From NCBI GenBank assembly GCA_019671005.1, contig CM033744.1, positions 4,616,208-4,680,207 of the forward strand: DNA of 64,000 nucleotides, given 5' to 3'. The notes under the pieces are model-generated. The model did not search any database, was not told the DNA's origin, and saw only the letters and a program-made list of their open reading frames with translations. The DNA comes from Hibiscus mutabilis. Its lineage: Eukaryota; Streptophyta; Magnoliopsida; Malvales; Malvaceae. Made by a program: the position numbers and the translations under genes. Positions 11,221 through 23,630 of this stretch are shown piece after piece. The first letter of the stretch is position 1. Each line of letters begins with the position of its first letter.

Positions 11221-14200
11221 CGTGAGACCGTTTAGCATCGTCATCCTGTTGCTATCCAGCCTGAGGGAGGTGGACCGACTAGAGTATATGCTCACCACGA
11301 GGGTCGCAATGACACCGATGTGATTGCAGGTACTTTTACCCTACAGTCTATATCATTGTATTTGTTGGTTGATTCTAGTTTTACGCATTCATACATTTTG
11401 AGTGAGCATGCTGAGCTGCTTGATATATCTGTTAAAATTCTTAATGTGGGTGTTAGAGTGACAAGTTCTCTTGGGGAGACAGTCATGGTTAGGAGGTTGT
11501 ATCGTAGGTGTCTGTTGATGGTCCAGGGACATGTGTTTGCCGTGGACTTGATGGAGTTACCATTCTATAGTTTTGATATGATTTTGGGTATAGATTGATT
11601 GACCGAACATCAGGAGGTGGTGGATTTTAAGACCAAATGGATATCCTTGAGGTTGTCGGATAATTATGAGGTGGTGGTTGTTGGCGAGAATGCCAATTTA
11701 TTGCCTAATGTTGTTTTAGCTTTGGAAGCAAGTCGAATTTGGATTTGGGATGTCAGGCTTATTTAGCCTATGTTATGAATCCTGGATCAAAGGAGTTGAG
11801 GGTGCAGGATGTTCGCATCGTATGTGAGTTTCTTTGTGTTTTTCCGAATGAATTATCAGGGTTACCACTTAACCGTGAGGTAGAGTTTGGCATCGAGTTC
11901 TTTGCGGGTATGGTACAGGTATCTATTGCTCCGCACTGCATGGCTCGAAGGAATTTAAGGAGTTTAAAATGCGATTGCATGAGTTCTTGACCGTGGGTTC
12001 ATTAGACCAAGTATTTCGCGGTGGAGAGCGCTGGTGTCTTTGTTTGTTAAGAAGAAAGATGGTACGTTGCAGATGTGTATAGATTACTGGCAGCTGAATA
12101 AGTTGATAATAAAGAACAAGTATCCCTTATTGCGTATAGATGACCTGTTTGATCAGTTCGGGGGAGCCTCAGTGTTTTCCAAGATAGATTTGAGGTCGGG
12201 TACTACGGTTAAAGGAGAAGGAGGTGGATGTGCCTAAAAGCAGACTTTTTAAATGCAGGTACGGGCATTACGAGTTTCTTGTGATGCCGTTTGGTTTGAC
12301 CAATGCTCTAGCTGCTTTTATGGACATGATGAACCGAGTGTTCCATGAGTTTTTGGACCAGTTTGCGGTTGTGTTTATCAATGATATCCTTGTATACTAT
12401 CGTACCGAGGAGGATCATGATAGCTATTTGCGGATCGTGCTTCAAAAGTTGGTGGAGAATCGGTTGTATGCTAAGTTAAGCAAATGTGAGTTCTGGCTTA
12501 AGAAAGTTGTGTTTCTCGGGCATGTTGTGTTAGCCAAATGAATCCGTGTTGATCCACATAAGGTAAAGGCTGTAATGAGTTAGAAAGAGCCCAAGTCCGT
12601 GGTGGAGGTTAGGATTTTCCTCAGTTTGGCGGGTTACTACCGAAGATTTGCGAGGGGTTCTCTAGTTTGGCAGCTCCGTTAACAAAGTTGTTATAGAAGA
12701 ATGTTCATTTTGAGTGGACGGAGGATAGATAGCGAGCTTTTGAAAAGTTGATGGAAGCCTTGACGCGAGCTCCAGTCTTGGTTCAACTAGAATCGGGAAA
12801 GGAGTTCGTTGTTTATAGTGATGCGTCATATGTTGGGCTTGGTTGTGTGTTGATGCAGGAGGGTAAGGCAGTGGCGTATACATCTAGGCAGTTAAAGGTG
12901 CATGAACGTAACTACCCTACTCACGATCTTGAACTTGCAGTTATTGTGTTTGCCTTGAAAATCTGGATGTATTATCTTTATGGTGAGAAATGTGTGGTTT
13001 ATACGGATCATAAGAGTTTAAAATATCTGATGTCATAGAAGGAGCTGAATCTTAGGCAACGTAGATGGTTGGAGTTGCTTAAAGATTATGATCTGACCAT
13101 TGAATATCATCCGGGGAAAGCCAATGTTGTAGCGGATGCTTTGAGTAGGAAAGCGGTTGTGGAGCTGAGAGCCATGTTTGCTCGGTTGAGTGTGACGGTG
13201 TGAGGGGTTTGTTGGCTGAGTTGTAGGTGAAGTCGTCTTTGTCACATATGATTAAGAAGAAGCAACTATATGATGAGAGTTTGGTACCTCATGTGGAAGA
13301 TTTCGGGGATGGAAATCCTACAGAATTTCATTTCAACGATGATGGGGTATTGTGTTTCAAAGGTCGAATAGTGGTGCCTGAGGATGAAGAGTTGAGACGT
13401 ACTATTTTGAGTGAGGCACACGCTAGTCCTTTTGCTATGCATCCCGGTAGTACTAAAATGCATCTAGGGTTGAAGGAGGAGTACTATTGGGTTGGAGTGA
13501 AAAGGGATGTGGCTGATTTTGTTGCTCGGTGTATGGTTTGTCAGCGGGTGAAAGCTGAGCATCAGTTCCCTTCCGGGTTGTTGCAACCATTAAGAATATC
13601 GAAATAAAAGTGGGAAAGAATCACCATGGATTTTTTTTGGGCTCCTTTGACGCCGACCAAAAGGATTCCATTTGGGTGATTGTGGATCGGTTTACGAAGT
13701 GTGTGCATTTTGTGCCAGTGCATACTACGTATACCTTGGATAAGTTGGTTGAATTGTACATCTTTGAAATAGTGCATTTGCACGGGGTGCCCAAATCTAT
13801 AGTTTTGAATAAGGATCTACGGTTCACCGCAATGTTTTGGGTGATTTTGCATCGTGCTTTGTAAACCCAGTTGAGTTTTAGTACCTCGTACCATCATCAG
13901 ACGGATGGCCAGTCGAAACGCGTGATTTAGGTTCTCGAGGATATGTTGAGGTGTTGTGTTATTGAGTACGAGGAACGCGTGAGAAAGCTTGATTTTTCGT
14001 TGGTGGAGTTTGCTTACAATAACAGTTATCATGCTAGCATACAGATGGCACCTTATGAGATGTTGTACGACATAGAGTGTCGTATGCCCGTGTGTTGGGC
14101 AGAAGCGGGGGAAAAGTTTGTGTCGATGCCCAATATTTTGAAAGGCACAACTAAAAAGGTAAAGTTGATATGTGAGCGCTTAAAAGCAGCTGCAGATCGC

Positions 14201-14300
14201 CAGAAATCTTATGCAGATTTGAAACGTAGGGATATAGAGTACGCTGTGGATGATAAGGTGTTTTTGAAAGTGTCGCCCTGGAAGAAGGTGATGCGGTTTG
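11221..14300 (+). pseudogene. pol of element A, copy 1 (protease, RT, RNase H, integrase)
   Basis: Domains in order: aspartic protease near 11340-11600, reverse transcriptase near 12030-12540, RNase H near 12748-13200, integrase zinc region near 13430-13600 and integrase core near 13610-14100. Key residues are damaged. The protease triad reads D-S-S where D-S/T-G is expected. The RT box reads FIND where FIDD is expected. In the integrase the second acidic residue reads N and the third reads K. Many in-frame TAG/TGA stops stand where CAG or TGG is expected. Copy 1 also has an extra RT frameshift near 12205. The sequence breaks off in the integrase C-terminal region and joins LTR sequence at about 14300. 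Confidence 0.85.
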
Positions 14301-15589
14301 GGGTCATGATGACGTTTTAAAGGATGATGTTAAGTAAATGGTTTTAAATGCATTGATGGTGTTTGTTTTTGAGCATTCCTCACTAAGCCTTGTGTGCTTA
14401 CGCTCTCATTGTCCATCAATGCAGATAATTGAGGTCTTGGAAGGCAGCAAGAAGCAAGGGGATCTTGGCAAGACTTGTTTCCAAAGTATGTTTTGGTTTA
14501 GACTATAATGAATAATGCAATGGGGTACTTGTTGTTGTTTTGGGAGATGTTTTGTGAAACTCCTATTTGAGCATGTTTCATTAGTTGCTCTTGGTTTATA
14601 AATGGCCTCTAAGAATTATTTTTTGTCTTTGATTTATCTTTTGATAAGTTGGTTGAATACATATTAGGAAGCATACCTATAGATTTCCTTTTTGATGCAT
14701 AAATCCTTGTTGTGTTGTTAGAATTGTGATGCTAGTTGGCATGAGATATGTTTGGCATGTTGGTATTGTGTTTAAAGCATGTTGGAGTGGTTTGAGTATA
14801 CTTTTGGGATGAAAAATTAGCCAAATGTGACATTACGAGCCCAGGCGTATGGATACGTGGGGATCGTATCGGTACGGCTAGGCAATTTTAGGCTTGTGGG
14901 ATCGGTACAAGTCTTGTGTGTTTCAATACGCCTAGGCAAATTTGGCCTGGCGTGCCCGATCTGAGGATGGGCGTTTCAATACGAGCTTTAGCCTATGGAA
15001 TTCACTTTTTCTTCTCGGATCCCGCGTATCAAAACACACGAGAGTCCGTATCAGTACGGTTTAAAATATTTCAAAATATTTAAAAGTTAGGTAACGGTGG
15101 GGTGGTGTACATAAGCGGTGTTTCAAACCGTACAGATGCGGGCTTATCGTATCGATACAGATGACCGTTTATTTTGTTAATGTCACTTTTGGGCAGTTTT
15201 GCTTTCTTTGTATTTTAGTCCATGATTCTTGCCAATGCAATTGTATGTGATAGAATGATTGGATTGAGCTAAATTTGAAATGAAAGATTGGAACCTGACT
15301 AATTAAATGTTGGTAACCTAAAAGTGAGCTTTAACCCTGAAATTATGTGTATTTACAATTTGGTCCCTAAATTGTAAATATGATCAATTGGATGTCAAAT
15401 TGATGTCTGATTAAGTTAGGGTTACGCCTGATGTCCGCACAAACATGTAGGATTAATAATTGGCATCTAGATAAGATAAAAAGGAAAAAAATAGACCGGG
15501 TTTGGTTGTATTTCTTTGGTTTGCTACGGTAAACCTAATGTAGCCTTATTGGTTCGGTTGGGCATCTGAGCCGGGTCAAGGGGGTTACT
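14301..15589 (+). repeat. Middle, 5'-truncated LTR of element A
   Basis: Corresponds to the last about 1.25 kb of the 5' LTR (8618-9871). Its first part shares most diagnostic variants with the 3' LTR (for example GATGGTGTTTG, GCAAGAAGCAAGG, GATACGTGGGG, TTCAATACGAGCTTTAGCC). After about 15145 it reads the same as the 5' LTR to the end (ATGACCG, TTTGGGCAG, GTCCATGATTC). This switch is what a crossover between the two LTRs would leave. Confidence 0.85.
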
Positions 15590-15594
15590 TTTGG

Positions 15595-15608
15595 TGGTAT
15601 CAGAGCCA
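15595..15608 (+). other. Primer-binding site (initiator tRNA-Met), copy 2
   Basis: Second copy of TGGTATCAGAGCCA, 5718 bases after the first and directly downstream of the middle LTR. Confidence 0.88.
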
Positions 15609-15881
15609 GGTTTGGTTCATTTGGGAGGTTGTTGTGTTGTTGCCATGTTTGATTTGTACGATGATTGTTGTATGTACGCTGGTTGATATGCACAGTGATT
15701 GATATATGAATGTTGGTTGTTGTATACTATGTTGGGGAAGTTTTGGGGTACCCATTTCCTTATTATTATTATAGTCTAGAAAGTTTTGGTTTTTGAAATG
15801 AAAGTCTTGGATCCTTGCTTGAGACTGGCCTGATTGTTTTGTTTTGAAATGATTATCATAACTTAGATATATTTTAGCACG

Positions 15882-16940
15882 ATAGGACCGAGGAGAGAGT
15901 TGCGATCTAGTGCGTTTGCTACTGCCATTGGGCTGGGTGTTGAAGGGGATATTGTGCCTCCTAGAGGGTTACCACCGCCCCCACCTAATTCACCTGAGGG
16001 AGTGGAGCAAGTACCATCTGCGTCGGCTGGGCCAGGGATGGGTAATATGGCACCGCAGATACAGGCCATAACTGGTGCATTTCATGCAGTAGTTGCGGTG
16101 TTCGTGTGCCAGTACTACCGGTTGAAGGGCAAGGTTTTCCGCTTGAGCGTCTTCGTAGTTTGGGTGGAGTTGAGTTTTGATGGTTATCACCTGAGGCTTT
16201 TAAGGGCTGGTTGGCCAGTACTAAGAGGATACTGGGCCAGATGGGGTGCACCGATGCTCATAAGTTGGGTTGTGTTGTTTCCCTGCTGCAAGGTGATGCT
16301 TACGCATGATGGACTACCATAATATTCGGTATGGCGATGGATGATGTGACTTGGGAGTTCTTCTGTGAAGCTTTTCAGAAGAAGTTTTTGGGAGTTCGAT
16401 ATTAGGATGAGAAAAAGCGTGAGTTTATGGCTTTGGTGCATGACAGTATGTCTGTTGCAGAGCATGAGGTGCAGTTCGTGAGCTTGAGTCAGTATGCACA
16501 TGAATTGGTTCTTGACGAGCGTACTCGATGTGATCATTTTCGTTATGGGCTTGTATAGGATGTTAAGACATACATGATTGCTGCTGATTACACCGACTTT
16601 GATATGTTGGTTTCGCGAGCCAAGAATGTGGCTAAATTTGGGTTTGGCATATGGATTGCGAGGTTCTAGCTTGGGTAAGAGAGCTGTTGTAGGACGTAGA
16701 GTCCAGGGGCAGGGTGCCCAGGTCAGAGCGCCATTCAGCACTTGTTAGGTTTGTGGATCTCGACATCATTTGAGGCAAGATTGCCCGCGTTTGGCCAGGG
16801 AGGGTCAGCCACCTGCGCCTGTGGTGGCTAATGCTTGTTAGAGTTGTGGGCCAGGCGACCATCAAAAGCATGATTGTCCGTTGTTGGCTCGAGGTGGGCG
16901 GGTTACTGTACTTGTTGTTACTCCGCAGTGGGGTCGTGGC
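15882..16940 (+). pseudogene. gag of element A, copy 2
   Basis: Duplicate of the first gag at an offset of 5718. It has the same ATA at the expected start, the same proline-rich N-terminus and the same zinc knuckles. It reads slightly better than copy 1: near 16370 and 16450 it retains frames that copy 1 breaks (FQKKFLGVRY, SVAEHEVQFV). It still contains in-frame stops. Confidence 0.78.
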
Positions 16941-19900
16941 CGTAGACCGTTTTAGCATCGTCATACTGTTGCTATCCAGCCTGAGGGAGGTGGACCGACT
17001 AGAGTATATGCTCACCACGAGGGTCGCAATGACACCGATGTGATTGCAGGTACTTTTACCCTACAGTCTATATCATTGTATTTGTTGGTTGATTCTAGTT
17101 TTACGCATTCATACATTTTGAGTGAGCATGCTGAGCTGCTTGATATATCTGTTAAAATTCTTAATGTGGGTGTTAGAGTGACAAGTTCTCTTGGGGAGAC
17201 AGTCATGGTTAGGAGGTTGTATCGTAGGTGTCTGTTGATGGTCCAGGGACATGTGTTTGCCGTGGACTTGATGGAGTTACCATTCTATAGTTTTGATATG
17301 ATTTTGGGTATAGATTGATTGACCGAACATCAGGAGGTGGTGGATTTTAAGACCAAATGGATATCCTTGAGGTTGTCGGATAATTATGAGGTGGTGGTTG
17401 TTGGCGAGAATGCCAATTTATTGCCTAATGTTGTTTTAGCTTTGGAAGCAAGTCGAATTTGGATTTGGGATGTCAGGCTTATTTAGCCTATGTTATGAAT
17501 CCTGGATCAAAGGAGTTGAGGGTGCAGGATGTTCGCATCGTATGTGAGTTTCTTTGTGTTTTTCCGAATGAATTATCAGGGTTACCACTTAACCGTGAGG
17601 TAGAGTTTGGCATCGAGTTCTTTGCGGGTATGGTACAGGTATCTATTGCTCCGTACAGCATGGCTCCGAAGGAATTTAAGGAGTTTAAAATGCAGTTGCA
17701 TGAGTTCTTGACCGTGGGTTCATTAGACCAGTATTTCACAGTGGAGAGCGCCGGTGCTGTTTGTTAAGAAGAAAGATGGTACGTTGCAGATGTGTATAGA
17801 TTACTGGCAGCTGAATAAGTTGATAATAAAGAACAAGTATCCCTTATTGCGTATAGATGACCTGTTTGATCAGTTCGGGGGAGCCTCAGTGTTTTCCAAG
17901 ATAGATTTGAGGTCGGGGTACTACCGGTTAAAGGAGAAGGAGGTGGATGTGCCTAAAACAGACTTTCGTACGAGGTACGGGCATTACGAGTTTCTTGTGA
18001 TGCCGTTTGGTTTGACCAATGCTCTAGCTGCTTTTATGGACATGATGAACCGAGTGTTCCATGAGTTTTTGGACCAGTTTGCGGTTGTGTTTATCAATGA
18101 TATCCTTGTATACTATCGTACCGAGGAGGATCATGATAGCTATTTGCGGATCGTGCTTCAAAAGTTGGTGGAGAATCGGTTGTATGCTAAGTTAAGCAAA
18201 TGTGAGTTCTGGCTTAAGAAAGTTGTGTTTCTCGGGCATGTTGTGTTAGCCAAATGAATCCGTGTTGATCCACATAAGGTAAAGGCTGTAATGAGTTAGA
18301 AAGAGCCCAAGTCCGTGGTGGAGGTTAGGATTTTCCTCAGTTTGGCGGGTTACTACCGAAGATTTGCGAGGGGTTCTCTAGTTTGGCAGCTCCGTTAACA
18401 AAGTTGTTATAGAAGAATGTTCATTTTGAGTGGACGGAGGATAGATAGCGAGCTTTTGAAAAGTTGATGGAAGCCTTGACGCGAGCTCCAGTCTTGGTTC
18501 AACTAGAATCGGGAAAGGAGTTCGTTGTTTATAGTGATGCGTCATATGTTGGGCTTGGTTGTGTGTTGATGCAGGAGGGTAAGGCAGTGGCGTATACATC
18601 TAGGCAGTTAAAGGTGCATGAACGTAACTACCCTACTCACGATCTTGAACTTGCAGTTATTGTGTTTGCCTTGAAAATCTGGATGTATTATCTTTATGGT
18701 GAGAAATGTGTGGTTTATACGGATCATAAGAGTTTAAAATATCTGATGTCATAGAAGGAGCTGAATCTTAGGCAACGTAGATGGTTGGAGTTGCTTAAAG
18801 ATTATGATCTGACCATTGAATATCATCCGGGGAAAGCCAATGTTGTAGCGGATGCTTTGAGTAGGAAAGCGGTTGTGGAGCTGAGAGCCATGTTTGCTCG
18901 GTTGAGTGTGACGGGTGACGGGGGTTTGTTGGCTGAGTTGTAGGTGAAGTCGTCTTTGTCACATATGATTAAGAAGAAGCAACTATATGATGAGAGTTTG
19001 GTACCTCATGTGGAAGATTTCAGGGATGGAAATCCTACAGAATTTCATTTCAACGATGATGGGGTATTGTGTTTCAAAGGTCGAATAGTGGTGCCTGAGG
19101 ATGAAGAGTTGAGACGTACTATTTTGACTGAGGCACACGCTAGTCCTTTTGCTATGCATCCCGGTAGTACTAAAATGCATCTAGGGTTGAAGGAGGAGTA
19201 CTATTGGGTTGGACTGAAAAGGGATGTGGCTGATTTTGTTGCTCGGTGTATGGTTTGTCAGCGGGTGAAAGCTGAGCATCAGTTCCCTTCCGGGTTGTTG
19301 CAACCATTAAGAATATCGAAATAAAAGTGGGAAAGAATCACCATGGATTTTTTTTGGGCTCCCTTTGACGCCGACCAAAAAGGATTCCATTTGGGTGATT
19401 GTGGATCGGTTTACGAAGTGTGTGCATTTTGTGCCAGTGCATACTACGTATACCTTGGATAAGTTGGTTGAATTGTACATCTTTGAAATAGTGCATTTGC
19501 ACGGGGTGCCCAAATCTATAGTTTTGAATAAGGATCTACGGTTCACCGCAATGTTTTGGGTGATTTTGCATCGTGCTTTGTAAACCCAGTTGAGTTTTAG
19601 TACCTCGTACCATCATCAGACGGATGGCCAGTCGAAACGCGTGATTTAGGTTCTCGAGGATATGTTGAGGTGTTGTGTTATTGAGTACCAGGGAACGTGA
19701 GAGAAACAGTTTTCGTTGGTGGAGTTTGCTTACAATAACAGTTATCATGCTAGCATACAGATGGCACCTTATGAGATGTTGTACGACATAGAGTGTCGTA
19801 TGCCCGTGTGTTGGGCAGAAGCGGGGGAAAAGTTTGTGTCGATGCCCAATATTTTGAAAGGCACAACTAAAAAGGTAAAGTTGATATGTGAGCGCTTAAA

Positions 19901-20016
19901 AGCAGCTGCAGATCGCCAGAAATCTTATGCAGATTTGAAACGTAGGGATATAGAGTACGCTGTGGATGATAAGGTGTTTTTGAAAGTGTCGCCCTGGAAG
20001 AAGGTGATGCGGTTTG
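16941..20016 (+). pseudogene. pol of element A, copy 2
   Basis: Same domain order and the same lethal substitutions as copy 1 (protease D-S-S, RT FIND, integrase second acidic residue N and third K), so these changes came before the duplication. The RT frame is open for 167 codons (17754-18257) where copy 1 is frameshifted. The RNase H region is at 18464-18930, the zinc-binding HPGSTKMH and CMVCQRV motifs near 19155-19265, and the integrase core near 19330-19850. It ends at the same pol-to-LTR junction as copy 1. Confidence 0.85.
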
Positions 20017-21319
20017 GGGTCATGATGACGTTTTAAAGGATGATGTTAAGTAAATGGTTTTAAATGCATTGATGGTGTTTGTTTTTGAGCATTCCTCACT
20101 AAGCCTTGTGTGCTTACGCTCTCATTGTCCATCAATGCAGATAATTGAGGTCTTGGAAGGCAGCAAGAAGCAAGGGGATCTTGGCAAGACTTGTTTCCAA
20201 AGTATGTTTTGGTTTAGACTATAATGAATAATGCAATGGGGTACTTGTTGTGTTTTGGGAGATGTTTTGTGAAACTCCCTATTTGAGCATGTTTCATTAG
20301 TTGCTCTTGGTTTGTAAGTGGCCTCTGAGAATTGTTTTTTGTGCTGATTTATCTTTTGATAAGTTGGTTGAATGCATATTAGGAAGCATGCCTATAGATT
20401 TCCTTTTTGAAGCATAAATCCTTGTTGTGTTGTTAGAATTGTGATGCTAGTTGGCATGAGATATGTTTGGCATGTTGGTATTGTGTTTAAAGCATGTTGG
20501 AGTGGTTTGAGTATGCTTTTGGGATGAAAAATTAGCCAAATGTGACATTACAGGCCTAGGCGTATGGATACGTGGGGGACCGTATCGGTACGGCTAGGCA
20601 ATTTTAGGCTTGTGGGATCGGTACAAGTCTTGTGCATTTCAATACGCCTAGGCAAATTTGGCCTGGCGTACCGATACGGGGATGGGCGTTTCAATACGAG
20701 CTTTAGCCTATGGAATTCACTTTTTCAACTCGGATCCCGCGTATCGAAACACCTGAGTGTCCGTATCGGTACGGTTTAAAATATTTCAAAAGTTAGGTAA
20801 TTCAGTTAGGCGCATTGATACGGTGGGGTGGTGTACATAAACAGGGTGTTTCAAACCGTATTGGTACGGGCTTACCCGTATCGATACGGATGATCGTTTA
20901 TTTTGTTAATGTCACTTTTAGGCAGTTTTGCTTTCTTTGCATTTTAGTCTCTGATTCTTGCCAATGCAATTGTATATGATACAATGATCTGATTGAGCTA
21001 AAATTTGAAATGAAAGATTGGAACTTGACTAATTAAAGGTTGGTAACCTAAAAGTGAGCTTTAACCCTGAAATTATATGTATTTACAATTTGGTCCCTAA
21101 ATTACAAATGTGATCAATTGGATGTCAAAATTGATGCCTGTTGAGTTGGGGTTACACCTAATGTCTACATGAACATGTAGGGTTAATAATTGGCATCTAG
21201 GTAAGATAAAAAGGGGAAAAATGGACCGGGTTTGGTTGTATCTCTTCGGTTTGCTACGACAAACCTAATGTAGCATTCTTGGTTCAGTTGGGCGTCTGAG
21301 CCGGGTCAAGGGGGTTACA
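20017..21319 (+). repeat. 3' LTR of element A, 5'-truncated
   Basis: Collinear with 8618-9871 of the 5' LTR and ends in GGGGGTTACA before the TAAAC duplication. It has diverged visibly from the 5' LTR by many point changes, so the original insertion is old. It contains the third copy of the palindromic-word cluster (about 20565-20895). Confidence 0.87.
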
Positions 21320-21324
21320 TAAAC

Positions 21325-21980
21325 TCCTTACGAATAAGGTGAGAGTACGACGACATATGGCTTTCGATAGTAGTTGTTTGGTTTGTGGTGTTTGTGAGGA
21401 TGACATTGATCACATACTTTGTCGTTGCCCAAAATCGGTTTTAATTTGGAGAAGGGTGATTAAGGGTGATCGTTTGGAGGAGTTCATTGGGCTTCGGTTT
21501 AAAGATTGGATCTTTGTTAATCTCACGGATAGAAGTAAGTTTGCTATTAATAGTTCGAATTTGAAGATTTTATTTGGTTTTTTGTTATGGAATATGTGGA
21601 GACGGCTAAATGAGATTATATTTGAACCACATGTATCGTGTCGAGAGTCCGTGATTGAAGTAAGTTTGCGGATGATTCAAACCATGGGATCGACCTTAAC
21701 CTTGCAACCGGTAGTGACGACACATAGATCAGGGGAGCTTAAGCATTGGCTGCTGCCACAACCCGGTTGGCACAAGCTCCATGCTGATGGAGCGTGTTGT
21801 CGTCAGACTAAATCTGCCGCATGTGGTGGGGTTGTTCGTAGTGATATGGGGAGTTGGGTGATTGGATACTCGAGGAGGATTGGGGTGTGCACAGCCTAGG
21901 AGGCGGAAACTTTATGGGTATTTTTGAAGGCTTGATGGCTTCATGGTCTGTGAGAATTACTCGACTGGTGATTGAATCGA
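21325..21980 (+). pseudogene. LINE ORF2 fragment: zf-RVT and start of RNase H
   Basis: Continues the LINE frame after element A. It has the cysteine/histidine zf-RVT pattern (CLVCGVCEDDIDHILCRCP), a hydrophobic linker, then an RNase H start (WHKLHADGACC, ACGGVVRSDMGSWVIGYSR). The frame breaks at a stop at about 21897 and shifts in the following bases, then is cut at 21980 by element B. Confidence 0.82.
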
Positions 21981-23630
21981 TGTAACACCCTGGTTTTGGG
22001 CTTAGCGGTTTTGAGGTTTATTAGACGGTCCGGTAGACTGGGTTAGAGATTCGAGTCAGATTTGGGACCGTATATTTTTCAGTAAGATAAAAATATGGAA
22101 AAATAGCTAAAATCATCTTTTAATATATATTGATTTTTTGGTGGAATCAATTTTAGGAAAAGAAATTTGACAAATCCTTAGAATCCTTAAGGAACTAATC
22201 TACCAAGTGTGTGCTGGTGGTTTATCTCTTCAATTAAATCATTTTAAACATGTGTTTTAAAAGGTTGTTAATAAGAATTAAATATCTAAAGTTAGTTATT
22301 AGCTTTTAAAAGAAATTTACGTAACTTTTTCCTAAACCTTTTCTCTCAACTTCTTTTCTTCCAAACACTCAGAATTTCATCAAAATCCAGAGGTAAGGAA
22401 CTCTTTTTCTTAGATTATTGATTTTAATTTGATTCTTTAAATTTGTTTTGTAAAATCTCATTGAAATCTTATATTTTCTTAGCTTTAAACAAGCCAATTG
22501 AGGGAAAATCACATAACATGGGTAAAGTCCATGATATCCTTTGTTAAATGGTTCTTTATTGATATTCCCAAGCATTTGATCCTTGATTTATAAGTTGTAA
22601 TGTGATTTTAATGTTTTATCAATGTTTAATTGAATTATTTTGGAAATATTGATGAAACATGGTGATTTTCAAAGTGGATCAAATTTCCAATATTTGAGAT
22701 TGATTTAATATATGTTTTGGATGTGTTTTGATGTTGATAAATTATTTTTATCAATAGAATCCCAAAATTCTTGAATCTCTAATTATTTAGGTTGCTAGTT
22801 TTGAGTTGTTGTAGAAATAATTGAGTTTAATCTTTGCTGGAGGTAAAATGATGTTAGAAAAGGGTTTTTGGATGTTATTAGATGTTGGTTGATGGGTTGA
22901 ATTGTTGTTTTATGGTTGGGTTAAGTTTTGAAAGTGTTTGATGATGTTTTCGATATGTTTCGGATGGTTTTTGAGTGGGCAACTTGGGAGTTGTAGGAGA
23001 TTGATGTTAGGCAATGGTTTGAATGCATTTTAATGCATTTATCCTCTGGTTTTATGTGTTGAAAGTAGGGGATAATCAAAGCGACAAAGCTTGACGTTGT
23101 TTGGTTGCTTGTCGGGAGCTTGTTTCGCGTTGACAAGGAAGGCGAGGCATATCGGTGAGTGGAAATTAGTTTTAAATTATTTACAAAGGTTTGTGAAGGT
23201 TGTTGGGAGTTTAGGGTAAGCGTGAGACACTTACCTAAGCTCGAAAATAAGTTTTCCTTATTTTGCTCTTGAATATCGACTTAGATATGAGCATGTTGTT
23301 TGCATGTTTTGGTGATAAAAATGATATGATTTTCTTACTGGTAACTCATGATTTTGAGTACATATGCAAGGGTTTGAAAGTATATTAATTGCTATTGAGC
23401 ATTGGTTTTTATTCCGGTTGGGAATGGTGTTATTGCATTAGCAATGAGATTTGCATATGTGGTGTTTAATGAAATGCATTGTAAAACAGTGAGTAAATGG
23501 TTTTGTAAATGATATATTGGCTATATGACAAAGTTAGTAAACAATCGGATATAGTTGGCATGCCATAGGATTAAAAATGCACTATAAAATATGAACAAAA
23601 TCGATCATGACCATAGGTCCTTGAGGTATG

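Larger units (their letters stand above)
6426..21319 (+). mobile_element. Ty3/gypsy LTR retrotransposon, defective, with duplicated interior (element A)
   Basis: The element starts TGTAAC and ends GTTACA and is flanked by exact 5-bp duplications TAAAC (6421-6425 and 21320-21324). Removing it and one TSD copy restores an uninterrupted LINE reading frame, which proves the boundaries. Order inside: full 5' LTR, PBS, gag and pol (copy 1), partial LTR, PBS, gag and pol (copy 2), partial LTR. Pol order is protease, RT, RNase H, integrase, hence Ty3/gypsy. Both pol copies end at the same point, fused to the middle of an LTR, so the chromodomain/3' end of pol, the polypurine tract and the first about 2.2 kb of the 3' LTR were lost before duplication. 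Catalytic positions are mutated in both copies. It is immobile. Confidence 0.92.

Noticed and set aside
10267..11298. Long minus-strand frames opposite gag
   Set aside because: Shadows of the gag coding strand. They repeat at the same offset in copy 2 and encode nothing recognisable.
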